Of a stretch of 64,000 nucleotides of DNA, positions 1 through 10,165 are shown piece by piece (position 1 is the first letter of the stretch; every line of letters begins with the position of its first letter). The notes beneath the pieces were generated by a model. That model was not told the origin of the DNA and made no database searches. It was given only the letters and a program-made list of their open reading frames with translations. Source of the DNA: Xestospongia muta. Taxonomy: Eukaryota > Porifera > Demospongiae > Haplosclerida > Petrosiidae. The translations under genes and the position numbers were made by a program. The stretch covers positions 30,763,245 through 30,827,244 of the forward strand of contig OY848917.1 in assembly GCA_963693285.1 (NCBI GenBank). The letters are read 5' to 3'.

Positions 1-1619
1 TCTAATTAACTGTGATATGATGTATGCAGCAAAGAAAGTATCAATAGACACATGTAGCTACATACATTCATAATGGCTTTAATTCTTAACGAAGTGACGT
101 CTCTTTATTGCTGCCAAGTATGGTTATTTACTAGTAACACTCTCAACGGATTTCTTCTACTTTTAAATTTAAGTATTTCATACGTTATTTCCGCTATAAG
201 CGAGATTCATCAAGATGTCTGGAAGTCCTGTGTACTAACTAATAAAGATCAGCGCAAATATTATTAGCTTGGCTAGCAGAGTACTTTCAATATAGACCCA
301 GACCTCTTAAAGACCTTACGTTTAATGGATACTTCATTTCCCTTGAGCGATATAGCGTACACTAGTTATTCTTTAGAATGCACGATGATCAACGACTTTC
401 TACGTGGCCTGAGGAAAAAGAAAAAAAAGAATTGTCTTTCAAGATAGATGAGTCTTTACGAGGTAAATGATATCCCTAACTTTATGCACTAAGGTTTTTG
501 ATTTTAATCATAGAGCAAGAAATGGTTTGCGAGATAAATACAACAGCGTTAGACAGTTTTCAAGGACCAAATTGTTTGAATGTAGCGATTCCTAAGTTTC
601 ACACAAGACTAACATTGTGTATGAAAGTATGTGAACAGTCTCGGATTGTGTTTATGTTCTAATCTTTGTTTTTATTACTGAAGAAAGTGTTCCCTCCACA
701 AATTGGTGCAAGCCCTGAATCTATTATACTGTCATGAAAAAAGTTAGTACATATTGATCTGGTAAATGTAGGTTTAAACTTCTTAACCTACAATATATAA
801 AGGAAAATATACCATCTCCATCTAAGTCATCTTGTTTGTCATCTAAAGGTTTATTAAAACAAAATTGTGAGGAAGTCAAATTATAATCATGGAATAATTG
901 TCATCATTATTTTAATTATTAGCATCACAAATATGGAATAGACATTTGGACGTGTCAACTATTAGTTATCAGTGATAAAGTCTCTGTTGAGAACAAATAC
1001 TGGAAAAACTTAATCATGTTTCTGATGACTATGGATATTCTTTTTGCTCTGACATTTTGAAGGGTTGATTGTGGTTATCTGAATCCTTTTTTATTGAGCA
1101 TAAGATCTTCAGCTTGTTGTATATCCACATCTTTGAATTACTTTTAAAATGCACTATTTGATCCATACACCTCGTCTAACACTTGAGTAAGTATATAATT
1201 ATTGGATTTACACTCAATAGCAGTTTTTTGTATATATATATATATATGTATATAGATATGGTCCTCTTGTTAATCATTGTACGATGAGGTTTGAAGTGAA
1301 GCGTTATTAATTTAAACAATGGCCAATCTTCTTGGATAACATTAGTCCCATAGACTTGAGGTATTTATCTAATGTACGTGTGGCTTCAAGACTAACTTAA
1401 TTTATACCTTAATTAATGCTTCGTAACTGCTATATATTAAAATATTAAATGTAACTGAATGAAATGTATTTTATTAGTTATAATGTTATTCTTATTTCTT
1501 GTTCAGGTCTCAAGGGTATCCTGTGTGTCAGCTAACAACACAGTAATTTTATTGGTGAGATTCACCTCAAGTGTAATTACATAAATTTGATGTAGCATAT
1601 ATTGTATCTTATTTTCAAG
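1..1619. other. AT-rich sequence without a supported gene
   Basis: I see no convincing coding exon here. Short ORFs, such as one at 73-267, lack splice context and recognisable motifs. A TA-rich microsatellite sits at about 1231-1262. A 48-nt open stretch at 1507-1554 has both a TTCAG acceptor and a GTGAGA donor, but its reading phase does not connect to the exon-like segment at 1620. Confidence 0.5.
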
Positions 1620-2554
1620 GACTAATTGGGTAAAACAAAATGGAATAAGCTCTCAAGATAAAGCTGTATTGTCCTTAAAAACAGAAAATGATGAACTTCA
1701 CTTTGGACAAATTTTAACCATTTTTGTTGTTCATAACCAGTTCCTTTTAGAAGTAAGTCTACTTCATACAATTCAGTTCAATGAACATTATCAATGATGT
1801 TAGCAAAACAGGTATATTTGTTTGTATGGCAAAGACCTACTTGATTTTCATATTTATGATATGTACTCTATTCCCCATGTTGATTTTTACATGACTACTA
1901 CCTTTTTTGTAATAAAATACAATCTTTTTGAATAGAAAGAAATTAGGAATGATTATTAGAACTTTGACTAGCATTCATTAATGTTTTAATAGAATATTTT
2001 TCTTACCAAACAATAGCTACTACAACACTAATATAGTTTATTATGACACCAGGTGAACCAAGGTAGCACATTGTTGTCATTATGAAAATAAGATCCTTAA
2101 AACTGCTGTGAATATGACATTAAAAATCCAAAATAACATGTTACTTGACAGTATGATGTTATTATGAAACCAGAATTGTTAATCTAGTTCTTATTCTATA
2201 TAATACTGCACTCCTCTTTTATGTGATGATGAATCTTTTGATAAAAACTTAAAGCTTTTAAAGGCCAAAGTAATGAACCCCAATGTATATATGCAAATCT
2301 TAAAATATTTAATAATATGAATATTTGAAAAGCTCACTGAATGTATTGAAGTGAATATCCATCTCTAAGCACCATCTTGGAAAAATATACACTTCTAAAA
2401 AGGTTCTTATGTAAATTTCTTTATTATGCTTTACTTTTAACTGCACTCACATATCTAGGTTGCTCAAGTGTTCAAGCTAATAGTGCAGCAAAAAGCCAGA
2501 GATCACTTTGAGAATTTGTCAGAAATGGATTCCTGCACTTGTATTCTTTTATAA
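1620..2554 (+). CDS. Two exon-like segments of an unidentified protein
   Basis: Segment 1620-1752 follows a TTTTCAAG acceptor, is open for 44 codons (TNWVKQNGISSQDK... to ...VHNQFLLE) and ends at a consensus GTAAGT donor in phase 0. Segment 2459-2554 follows ATATCTAG, begins in the matching phase with VAQVFKLIVQQKARDHFENL, and runs to a TAA. Two segments with compatible phase and good splice sites are more than expected by chance, but no start exon was found and I do not recognise a domain. It could be the 3' end of a gene entering from upstream or a decayed fragment of a repeat-encoded protein. The 0.7-kb intron between them would be long for this locus. Confidence 0.3.
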
Positions 2555-2979
2555 AAAATACTCAAGTCAAGAATTTTGCTTTAAAACAGGCCACCTCAGC
2601 CTATAATGATAATGCTTTTGTAGATAAATACCATTGTAATGTATGTACACTGTCATTACTAACGTTTTGTGTAGATGAGTGTGCTTTAGTGTCATTAAGA
2701 TATTTAATGCTCTTGTTGATCAGCACAAAATCTAAAGAGTGTAATGGCATTCCATTTTGGTCAAGTTTGTACAGGCATAAAATTGTTTTGTAATCAGTAA
2801 ATGTGATTTCAATTACAAAGAGTTTTATGTGAGAACTGTTGATGTTTTTATAGTGTTGGAACAATATTTAATAAAAAGGTGTCAACCAACCCTAGGGTTG
2901 GCCTTCTTACCACTGATAAACTTATTTAGTCCTTAACATTATTTCAAGACAGCTTTCAAGAGATGATTATGCACTGAAA

Positions 2980-3445
2980 AAACTATTGGGTAGGAAGTAC
3001 CCAAAAAATGGGTCATATTTACTGCAACTCAGACAACCCAGCAGATGGGTCATTTTACCTTGATCCCAGGTAGAGCTGAACTGACCATAAATCTAACAGT
3101 TAAAACAGACAAACCCTATGGTTATAATAACCCTTTAGTGATGAGAAGTTCCGACCCAAAGCAGTGGTGAAACAACCACAATTACAGTTGCATTAACATC
3201 ACCAAGAACAGGTTGCTATACCAAATGCACTGATGAAGCAACCACAATGATGGTTGATGTACCCTTTCAAAAACGGGCTAGCTGACTGAATTACCAATAA
3301 AGTGACCATACATGATGGTTAGAATAACCATGCAACAATTAAGTTTTACAATGTAATTTAACCACTCATATGGGTTGATATAACCTTGAGAAAGGCTTAC
3401 TGACCCAGTGTACTGGCAATTTATATACCTTCTATATAGGTTGAT
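2980..3445. repeat. Degenerate minisatellite of small ACC...GGT hairpins
   Basis: About eight short inverted motifs of the form (A)ACC(C/A)-n5-8-(G)GGTT recur near 3000, 3047, 3112, 3172, 3240, 3306, 3361 and 3428, spaced about 47-68 bases apart. Each is followed by an AT-rich TGATATAA-like spacer. The units are diverged, so this is an old tandem array or a tract of related hairpins. Confidence 0.55.
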
Positions 3446-3504
3446 TTAACCATTCACAATACCATAGTTAACCTAAAATAAGGATAGAAAAACTTTCTCA
3501 GGAG

Positions 3505-3600
3505 ATTGATATAAGATAAAGTTGAATAATGATAGATATGATAAGATAAAGTTAAAGAATAATTGATATAATAAGATAAGGGTGAAGGATGATTGCTAAC
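3505..3600 (+). repeat. Short tandem repeat, ~33-bp unit
   Basis: About three imperfect copies of a unit reading GATATAAGATAAAGTTGAAT-like are arranged head to tail just past the 3' end of the minus-strand SAM gene. Confidence 0.5.
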
Positions 3601-3657
3601 AAAACCATGGCAATAAGGTGCTATGTGGTAAAGTTCAGTGAAAGTTCAACATAAAGT

Positions 3658-5724
3658 TCAGCACAAGTGTTTCTTTATGTTGGAAACCACTGCTATGTAT
3701 GAACTAGGTCGCTTTAATGAGTCTGGGTAACCAAGCAGGTAATCTTGGAAAAAGAAAAATATGTTGGAAGCTTTAGTCGGGTACTCCAGGTTGTAAACAT
3801 AGTAACAACCAAAGGCAACAAAAAGTGCTTGTGGAAGTGATGGCACCTCACATAACACAGTCTGTTCCATTAACACGAAGTATTGCTTGTTACTTTCACT
3901 GATCATGGCTGCCACATGAGGAGCATTCTGTATAGGGTTAGTCTTGATAGCATCCTCAACAGACACTATATCCTGAAACAGGGAGGGGTGATTATGGTCA
4001 CTATTAAGATCATGTATGCATAAATGTACATGTACTGGGAAATATGTATTAGTAACTTACAGAGTTGTATTCTTCATAGATGTAAAGGAGGTTGTCCTGT
4101 CCTTTTCACACAGCAATTGCCAACACCTTCAGAGAACACACTTGCTTTGAAATCTCATCTACAGTGTATATACAATCAGGTTAACTATACACATACACAT
4201 TTAATATATTACTTGAAACTCACCATTTGTATCCACTTCCTTTAGCAGAGAAGATATTCCTTTTCTCCCACTGTTCTGTCTATAGAGGAGAATTGCAACA
4301 TAGAACTTCTTCCATTGGGACAAGAAATTCCCTCTACTGTCCTCACTGTCAGTGATTAAGCTGATTTCTTGTTTAATCTAAGATATTAGAATTACAGATG
4401 CTACTACTTATCACATACAGAATAGTTACGTTTCATACCACTGCATGACGCTGAAGAGCTGGATAATCATCAAGGATATGTCTAGCACTCTTAGCATTAT
4501 TGAGAATAAACATCCGACAGCTCAGATAAGTGGACTTCATCAGAGGGAGGAGAACAGAATCCCTAGGCTTTCCTTTTGCTAGTTCAGTAGCTATAGCAGA
4601 CAAGTCTGACTCGGTACTGGAAGTATCTTCTGTGAATTGGGCACAAGTGGGATACCTTCTTAATAATGAATCTTTTTTCCTAGCTTCAGGAGAAAGCTTG
4701 CTCCTTTTCACATTTTCTGAGAGAGAACCAGCACTGCTAAGCAACTGTTTATGGTCACGCTTTATTATGTTCCGTACCCTTTCCACCATTTTGTCCTCCC
4801 AAGATTGCTGCATGAAAAGTAAGTAAAATGCATGCATACTGCCGAAGTGGCAACACACATAGGCACATACATGTAGAGTACACTTGAACACTCTGAGGCA
4901 CATACAGAGTATGCTACGTACACATGGCAACTGTAAACAAACAACAGGTATGCTGTAATATATTTAAGTACTTATTCAGTCTAGTTCCCATAGAAACACT
5001 GACATGCACATAGAGTGTAGCCCTAGCAATTTGACTCAGATATCCATTTCCCATATCATCTTTCATGAACGGGTGGTTCAGGAATAGTTTCCGGGCTAGG
5101 GAACCACATTGTTCCCTGGTGGGTTTTACAAAGTGACTAAATAGTAGGCTAACAAGAACGTGCACTATCTCACAGCGAGCAGATTCTTGAAGTGATTTGT
5201 TACAACTACATTCTTCAACCTCAGGGCACCAGTGCTCCGGTATTTTAAGTCTACAGGACCAGCTCGTTCATGATACAGAAGACCCAGGAGTTGATGGGTT
5301 GGAAATGGAAGATGAGGCTGAGGAAGAACAGTCCTGTTCCTCTCTAGTTTGAAATGCCAAAGGAGAAGCTGATGGCAGGGAACACTGAGCAAGAAAACTA
5401 TTATAGTGACAAAATAAACAAAATGAAGCAATTCACCTGACGTAGTTTGAGTATCTTCTTTACGAGGCCTTTAGGGGGGACTATTTCCTTTATGTCCAGC
5501 TCAGTGAGACTAATGAAGGCTTCTCCATCAATATAGTTTTCTAAAGAAGAAATGTACCAGGGTGTAGGTAAGTGAAGCTAGTAGTAGCGCTACACAATTA
5601 ATACTAAGATAGCAAACATTTTAAAGACAATAGCTAGCTTACCAGGGAAAGCTTCACAGAACTTCTCTGGGATATCACCGTTGGTTTTTAGCCAGTTGGA
5701 GAGTTCATCCACGGACATAGCCAT
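3658..5724 (-). CDS. SAM-domain protein, SAMD3-like (seven exons, one in-frame TGA)
   Basis: Exons by splice consensus and phase: 5724-5643, 5540-5437, 5384-~5004, 4807-4439, 4377-4224, 4158-~4112 and 3972-3658. The first two encode a SAM domain (MAMSVDELSNWLK... then ENYIDGEAFISLTELDIKEI..., ending KILKLRQ). A Ser/Pro-rich linker follows. The later exons resemble vertebrate SAMD3-like proteins: ARKLFLNHPFMKDDMGNGY, SWEDKMVERVRNIIKRD, SLLRRYP, FILNNAKSARHILDDYPAL and the C-terminal VLCEVPSLPQALF...YYVYNLEYP block. The start was chosen at the Met directly before the SAM domain; upstream in-frame residues look unstructured. Codon 39 of exon 3 (5270-5268) is TGA in an otherwise open frame. The exon 3 and exon 6 donors are uncertain. 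The family's biochemical role is unknown to me; SAM domains generally mediate protein-protein or RNA interaction. Confidence 0.75.
5268..5270 (-). other. In-frame TGA within exon 3 of the SAM gene
   Basis: The exon reads SSVS-TGA-TSWSCRLKIPEHW with coding-like sequence on both sides. A 26-nt GT...AG stretch (GTATCATG...CTGTAG) spans the stop, but removing it would shift the frame into a TAA, so a mini-intron does not rescue the reading. A CGA-to-TGA change is the simplest explanation. Confidence 0.6.
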
Positions 5725-5821
5725 TGAAGGACTACTAGCACGGACACACAGCTGTCTAAGTGTATATGCGTCTTTGGCGCTACCGGGCAATGCAATGATC
5801 GACGCATAAATACGTCTTTGG

Positions 5822-6495
5822 CCCTTTAAACGAGCATGCGCAGTATAAAAAGGGGCTGGGCTGCCCACAAAATGGCACACACAAAACTTTTCAATATCAA
5901 ATAAATGGAAGCTGTGTTTCTTTTCCTGTTTACATCATAATATGCACTTCCTCTAGCTGTGCAACAGCTGCATAATTAATATTATGCGTATGTTCAGTGC
6001 AGATATTCCCATTTTTTTTGGATACGTGTTAAGTTTCTGTAGTGAAATGGCGAACAGTAGAAAACGTGTAAGACTTTCTCTTGTGATCGACTTTGACAGT
6101 TTAGAAGGGAAGAAGGTGTTCAAGAGAAGGTTGGACCATGTTAGAAAAGTTCTAACTCCTGCTGGGCAATCTGATTTAGACAACTATGGTCTTATGTCAG
6201 CCATCTTTGATTCAGTTATGTATAATTCAGTACAGCAATAAAAGTTATTATCTATTATTATCAACTGTGTAATTGACATAACACGTGTTTGTACCTAGAG
6301 CTAACTATTATAGATGTTTTGCGTGGGTTGTTCAGGTTGGTATGGCTACTATCTAGAACGATATCTAGGTTTGAATATTGCCGCCATCTCACTCTTTGGT
6401 AGGCGTCACATTCTTCTGGGTAGCCCACCCCCCTTTTATAGCGAGCAGAAATGCGCGGAGAGGGGCATTATAAACGACACATGCTCGTTTAAGGG
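5822..6495. repeat. Inverted repeat arms, each with a TATA-like box, flanking a small ORF
   Basis: The left arm, 5822-5867, holds CCCTTTAAACGAGCATG, then GTATAAAAAGGGG and CTGGGCTGCCCA. The right arm, read in reverse complement from 6495 to 6420, holds CCCTTAAACGAGCATG, then an extra ~40 bases, then CTATAAAAGGGG and GTGGGCTACCCA. The TATA motifs point towards each other across the ORF at 6047-6241. This could be the terminal repeats of a small transposon or an inverted duplication of a promoter. Confidence 0.6.
6047..6241 (+). CDS. Small basic/acidic protein or first exon (MANSRKRVRLSL...)
   Basis: The 64-codon ORF starts MANSRKRVRLSLVIDFDSLE and continues with a charged helix-like stretch (KKVFKRRLDHVRKVL) and LDNYGLMSAIFDS. 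It looks like real protein: regular heptad-like hydrophobics, and a plausible TATA box (TATAAAAAGG at 5844-5853) about 200 bases upstream. The start codon 323 bases away on the opposite strand begins the SAM gene, so the two may be divergently transcribed. A possible donor, TCA|GTTATG, after 6214 would remove the last residues and join in phase to an exon-like segment at 7041. I do not recognise the family with confidence. Confidence 0.5.
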   Translation: MANSRKRVRLSLVIDFDSLEGKKVFKRRLDHVRKVLTPAGQSDLDNYGLMSAIFDSVMYNSVQQ

Positions 6496-6499
6496 TTTT

Positions 6500-6930
6500 A
6501 AGAGATGAGCTGTATACAACAAGTCTACTGAGTACATATAGGCAGTGTGTAGAGTGCTACTAATAGAATGCCATACTTTAATATAAAATTAATACTATAT
6601 CCTGGACCATAAACCTTAAACATTGGAACTTAAAGTATGGGATTCAATAAGCAACACTCTAGAAAGTTTCATGTTAATGTTCATGATCTACATTCATAAA
6701 TGGAGGTCATATTTTCCTTTGACTCAAATGTGGCCAAAATGCTTCATCTACTTTTTGTAATTTCATTACAACATCATCTCCAACATCAAATCAAAAGGGC
6801 AAACAATCAAGTCCAATCCATTCTTCATTTTTGGTTTCTGCATCTTTCCAGATGATGACAACAAGCAAAGCTGTCTCTCATTTTCTTACAAAAAAATATA
6901 TTACTTTACTTACTGTTTCTTTTTTATATT
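6500..6930. other. No gene or clear repeat seen
   Basis: AT-rich sequence without splice-flanked open frames or recognisable motifs. Confidence 0.4.
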
Positions 6931-6932
6931 TT

Positions 6933-7005
6933 ATAAATATTCATAAGTCACGTAATTGGTATTGATATTTCATAAATATTCATAAGTCACGTAATTGGTA
7001 TTGAA
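6933..7005 (+). repeat. Direct duplication, period 39 bp
   Basis: ATAAATATTCATAAGTCACG...GTATTGA occurs at 6933 and again at 6972, almost identical, so this is a recent local tandem duplication. Confidence 0.85.
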
Positions 7006-7040
7006 TAAATCTGATTCGTGACCTAGCATTCTTTTTTTAG

Positions 7041-7142
7041 GGCGTATCAGACCAGGAGAAAGAAAAGATTGGTAGAAGCAATATATCCCTGGCAAAAAGT
7101 TTTTGCACTACTAAAGAAGCAGCCTATAAACGTCATAAATGC
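7041..7142 (+). CDS. Possible internal exon (34 codons)
   Basis: A strong polypyrimidine acceptor (TTCTTTTTTTAG) precedes an open segment that starts GVSDQEKEKIGRSNISLAKS and ends YKRHKC at a GTAAGTT donor, phase 0 at both ends. It may continue the small gene starting at 6047. A phase-0 segment at 10493-10534 could be the following exon; if so, the TIR elements at 7.67-10.17 kb lie within an intron. No domain recognised. Confidence 0.4.
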
Positions 7143-7670
7143 GTAAGTTCTATAATTTAAGCAGTTATTATATTTGTAGCTCTGATAGAACGTTTTGCAT
7201 CTATGTCAGCGGTGTATGACCTCTAGCTTTGCCGCCCCTTCCTATGTCGGACACGCAAATTGATGTCCACTCGTCAAGAGACGTAAAGAGCATTTAAAGT
7301 TTAACCTTCATCAAGCAAAACTATTCATTCAGATATTGTATGTATTTACAAGCCTGATTATTCCTGTATCCCGTTAGGTCGACTAGTATATAAGTTTCTC
7401 GTGACCATAGTAAGTTATTATGAGTGGTGTAGGTTGGAATCAAAAGTTAGAAAATTCAAGCTTTTCTAGAAAAGTTTTCTTTGTCAACTTACAAGTACAT
7501 TCTTTTTCTTTCCTTCTGGGATGTTTTGAGGAAGATGCATTTCAATTCTTGATTCACACAAGAAGTAGGAAAAATCTCTTAATTGGATTCATCTGTAATC
7601 AAGGTCATGTGAGTGATTACTGAACAACCTCATCTTGATACGGTTTCTGTGTCAGAATGAATTGTATTTT

Positions 7671-7715
7671 TAACCTCGCTGTGTGTGGGCACAAAGCGAG
7701 GGGACTGTAGTCTGT

Positions 7716-7748
<33 letters not shown>

Positions 7749-9352
7749 TGTGTGCAGGGCCGTACCACCCACTCCGGCCGGTCAGGCCATGGCCGGACCG
7801 GTTTTAGCTAGTCGCTGATTTGCGCTTGCGCAATAGCGGCAATTTCGCACCTTGCACGGCTGTGCTATAATGGTTGAACGGCAGCTGCCTGACTTTGGGC
7901 CCGACAACAGTGCAAACAGTGATTCCAGCCACCAATGCAGTAAGTGAACGCAGTGCTTCAGTACTAGGGAGGGTGAAGACTTACCTTCGTGCAACAATGT
8001 CACAGTTACGTCTCGACAATCTGTTGATCCTTCATGCACACAAAGACAGAACTGATGATCTGGTCATTCCGTCATGTTTAAAGGAATTCATCAGGGGGAA
8101 TGAACACAGGTTAAACATTTTTGGAGAGTTTACATAAGACAATCTGCCTATTGCCTATCTGTTTGTCACGTTCTGTGTGAAGTCTTAGTTTGTACTAATT
8201 TTGGTGTACAATTTAGCAATTATTAAACATGCATATTACAGTAACAACCAAATCCACCACAAGAAGTATAATGGTATATATATATTTGTAATTGTTAGCT
8301 GTATAATGATTAAGCAATGCCCACTGCCACCCCTCGGGCCACACCTCCTGACCACGCCCCTTCGCCGGACCGATCTAAAAGTGCTTCCTACTGGCCTGGT
8401 GTGTGTGTGTCTGCACTGCCTGTTACTTTTGAACTACTATAACTTGGCAAGCGAAGCGTTAGCAGCTACCAACGTTTAACAATGAATAGAAAAACATGTG
8501 GACTTTACAACAGTAGTATCAAAAACATCGTCAAGGAAAATGAAAGCTTAAAACTCGCAAAAGAATTTTCAGGCTGCAAAGTCAGTGCCTTTTTTCAAAA
8601 AGTAAAAAAACTTAATGTGGAGATTTTTTAGTATGCTGTAGAAAATCTTAGATGAATATGGATCAGCAAAACAGAAGGCTCTTGGTCGAAGCAATCGTTA
8701 GAAAAGTTCTGAAAAGTGTTTTGTGGACTTGGAGCGAAGTAACGCATTCAGGAAACGTCTCAAAGCACTGGAAAAACTGCTACTAATAGATAATATATTA
8801 ATTTATATTTGTACTACGGGACGCTTCCAAAGAACGCTTCATTTTCAAGTTACAATAAATTTTGTATATGAAATATTGAAACTTTTTAAAGCGTCATGTA
8901 AAGGCTCAGAGAAACGTTCATCACGAATCTAGCACTTAATCTTGGTTGGCAATTGAATGATACTATTACTTACTCAGTTACAGCTTCACAGACATGTCAA
9001 TCAGAGTGCAAAGTACCCAATAAACGACAAAGCTTTTTTTCCCTTTGATTGAAGAGAAATGCTGAGTCATCAAACAACAATTTGTAATGTGCATCACGTG
9101 ATCCATCAATAATTTGACCACACCTTGTTTCATTATAAACTTTCATAATCAGAGTCATGTAAGACGTTTCCAAAGAACGTTTCATCTTCAAGCTACAATA
9201 AATTTTGTATATGAAATATTGATTAGTGTGACCACACCTAGAATATTAATAAATTTTTTGTAATGCTACCTAGTAACATCATAGCTGGGCCTAAGCTGGC
9301 ATAGCATTTACAAATAACTTAGAAACTGCAGCGAGGTTCGGCACTTTAGTGC
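7671..9352 (+). mobile_element. TIR element family A, copy 1 (contains a nested insertion)
   Basis: Begins TTAACCTCGCTG...GGGCACAAAGCGAGG and ends with the inverted counterpart GCAGCGAGGTTCGGCACTTTAGTGCC. It is recognisable as one family with copies at 9440-10165 and, inverted, at 24386-25245. Shared interior landmarks include a (TG)n tract, CTATAACTTGGCAAG, GTGGACTTTACAACAGTA, AACTCGCAAAAGAATTTTCAG and ATCAATAATTTGACCA. No transposase is seen, so the element is presumably non-autonomous. This copy is interrupted in its (TG)n tract by another element at 7755-8398. Confidence 0.75.
7755..8398 (+). mobile_element. Nested GC-richer element inserted in the (TG)n tract of copy 1
   Basis: The segment starts CAGGGCCGTACC and ends TACTGGCCTG, so its ends are imperfect inverted repeats (CAGGGCCgTA / CAGGCCagTA). 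Comparison with copy 2 at 9440 shows the flanking family sequence resuming directly after it, with GTGTGTCTGCACTGCCTGTTAC in both. It is more GC-rich than its surroundings and has no convincing transposase. Target duplication cannot be read because the target is a TG repeat. Confidence 0.65.
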
Positions 9353-9439
9353 CTTTCATTTTATTGGGATGATGTTTTGTTGAGTGGGTGTCAAGCACAC
9401 ATGAAAGTATAGTACTTAATAATATGGAAGTGTTTGCAA

Positions 9440-9485
9440 TTAACCTCGCTGCGCGTAGGCCCAAAGCGAGGTTACCGTAGTCTGT

Positions 9486-9526
<41 letters not shown>

Positions 9527-10165
9527 TGCACTGCCTGTTACTGGGGATTGTTTTTAAACTGCTATAACTTGGCAAGGGAAGCGTTAGCAGCTGCCAACAT
9601 TTAACAACGAGTGGAAAAACGTGTGGACTTTACAACAGTAATACAAGAACATCGTCAAGGAAAACTTAAAACTCGCAAAAGAATTTTCAGGCCGGAGAGG
9701 TCAAGGTACCGTTTCTTGAAAAGTAAAAAAAACTTAAAGTGGAGATTTTTTTAGTATGTTGTAGACAATCAGCAAGACAAAAGGCCGTTGGTCTAAGCAA
9801 TTGTCAGAAAAGTTCTGAAAAGTGTTTTCAAGATTGTACATGGACTTGGAGTGAAGTAACGCATTCATGATTGATACATTTTAAAGTGTCATGTAAAGGT
9901 TCAGAGAAACTTTCATTACGAATCTAGCACTTAATCTTGCTTGGCACTCGAATGATACTATGACTTACTCAGTTACCTCTTCACAGATATGTCCTTTCGT
10001 CAATCAGAGTGCAAAGTACCCAGTAAACGGCAAAGCTTTTCCCTTTGATTGAAAGAGAAATGCTAAGTCATCACGTGATCAAGTGATCAATCAATAATTT
10101 GACCAAACCTTGTCGAATCTTAAATGTATATCTATATGCTTTCTGTAGTATAGATCTACACTGTG
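9440..10165 (+). mobile_element. TIR element family A, copy 2
   Basis: Starts TTAACCTCGCTGCGCG and follows copy 1 through the (TG)n tract, the TTGGCAAG..AAGCGTTAGCAGCT block and the ATAATTTGACCA block. It is shorter by several internal deletions. The 3' end near 10165 matches the reverse complement of copy 3 (TAGATCTACACTGTGC) but lacks the terminal CCTCGCTG arm. Confidence 0.7.

Noticed and set aside
4530..4826. 98-codon plus-strand ORF
   Set aside because: Antisense of exon 4 of the SAMD3-like gene, which has family motifs and splice sites.
5245..5270. 26-nt GT...AG mini-intron across the TGA in the SAM gene
   Set aside because: Its removal shifts the frame into an immediate TAA, and it is far shorter than the other introns.
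7782..8479. ORFs of 85-92 codons on both strands near 7.8-8.5 kb
   Set aside because: They lie in, or cross the boundary of, the nested GC-richer insertion and show no transposase motifs.
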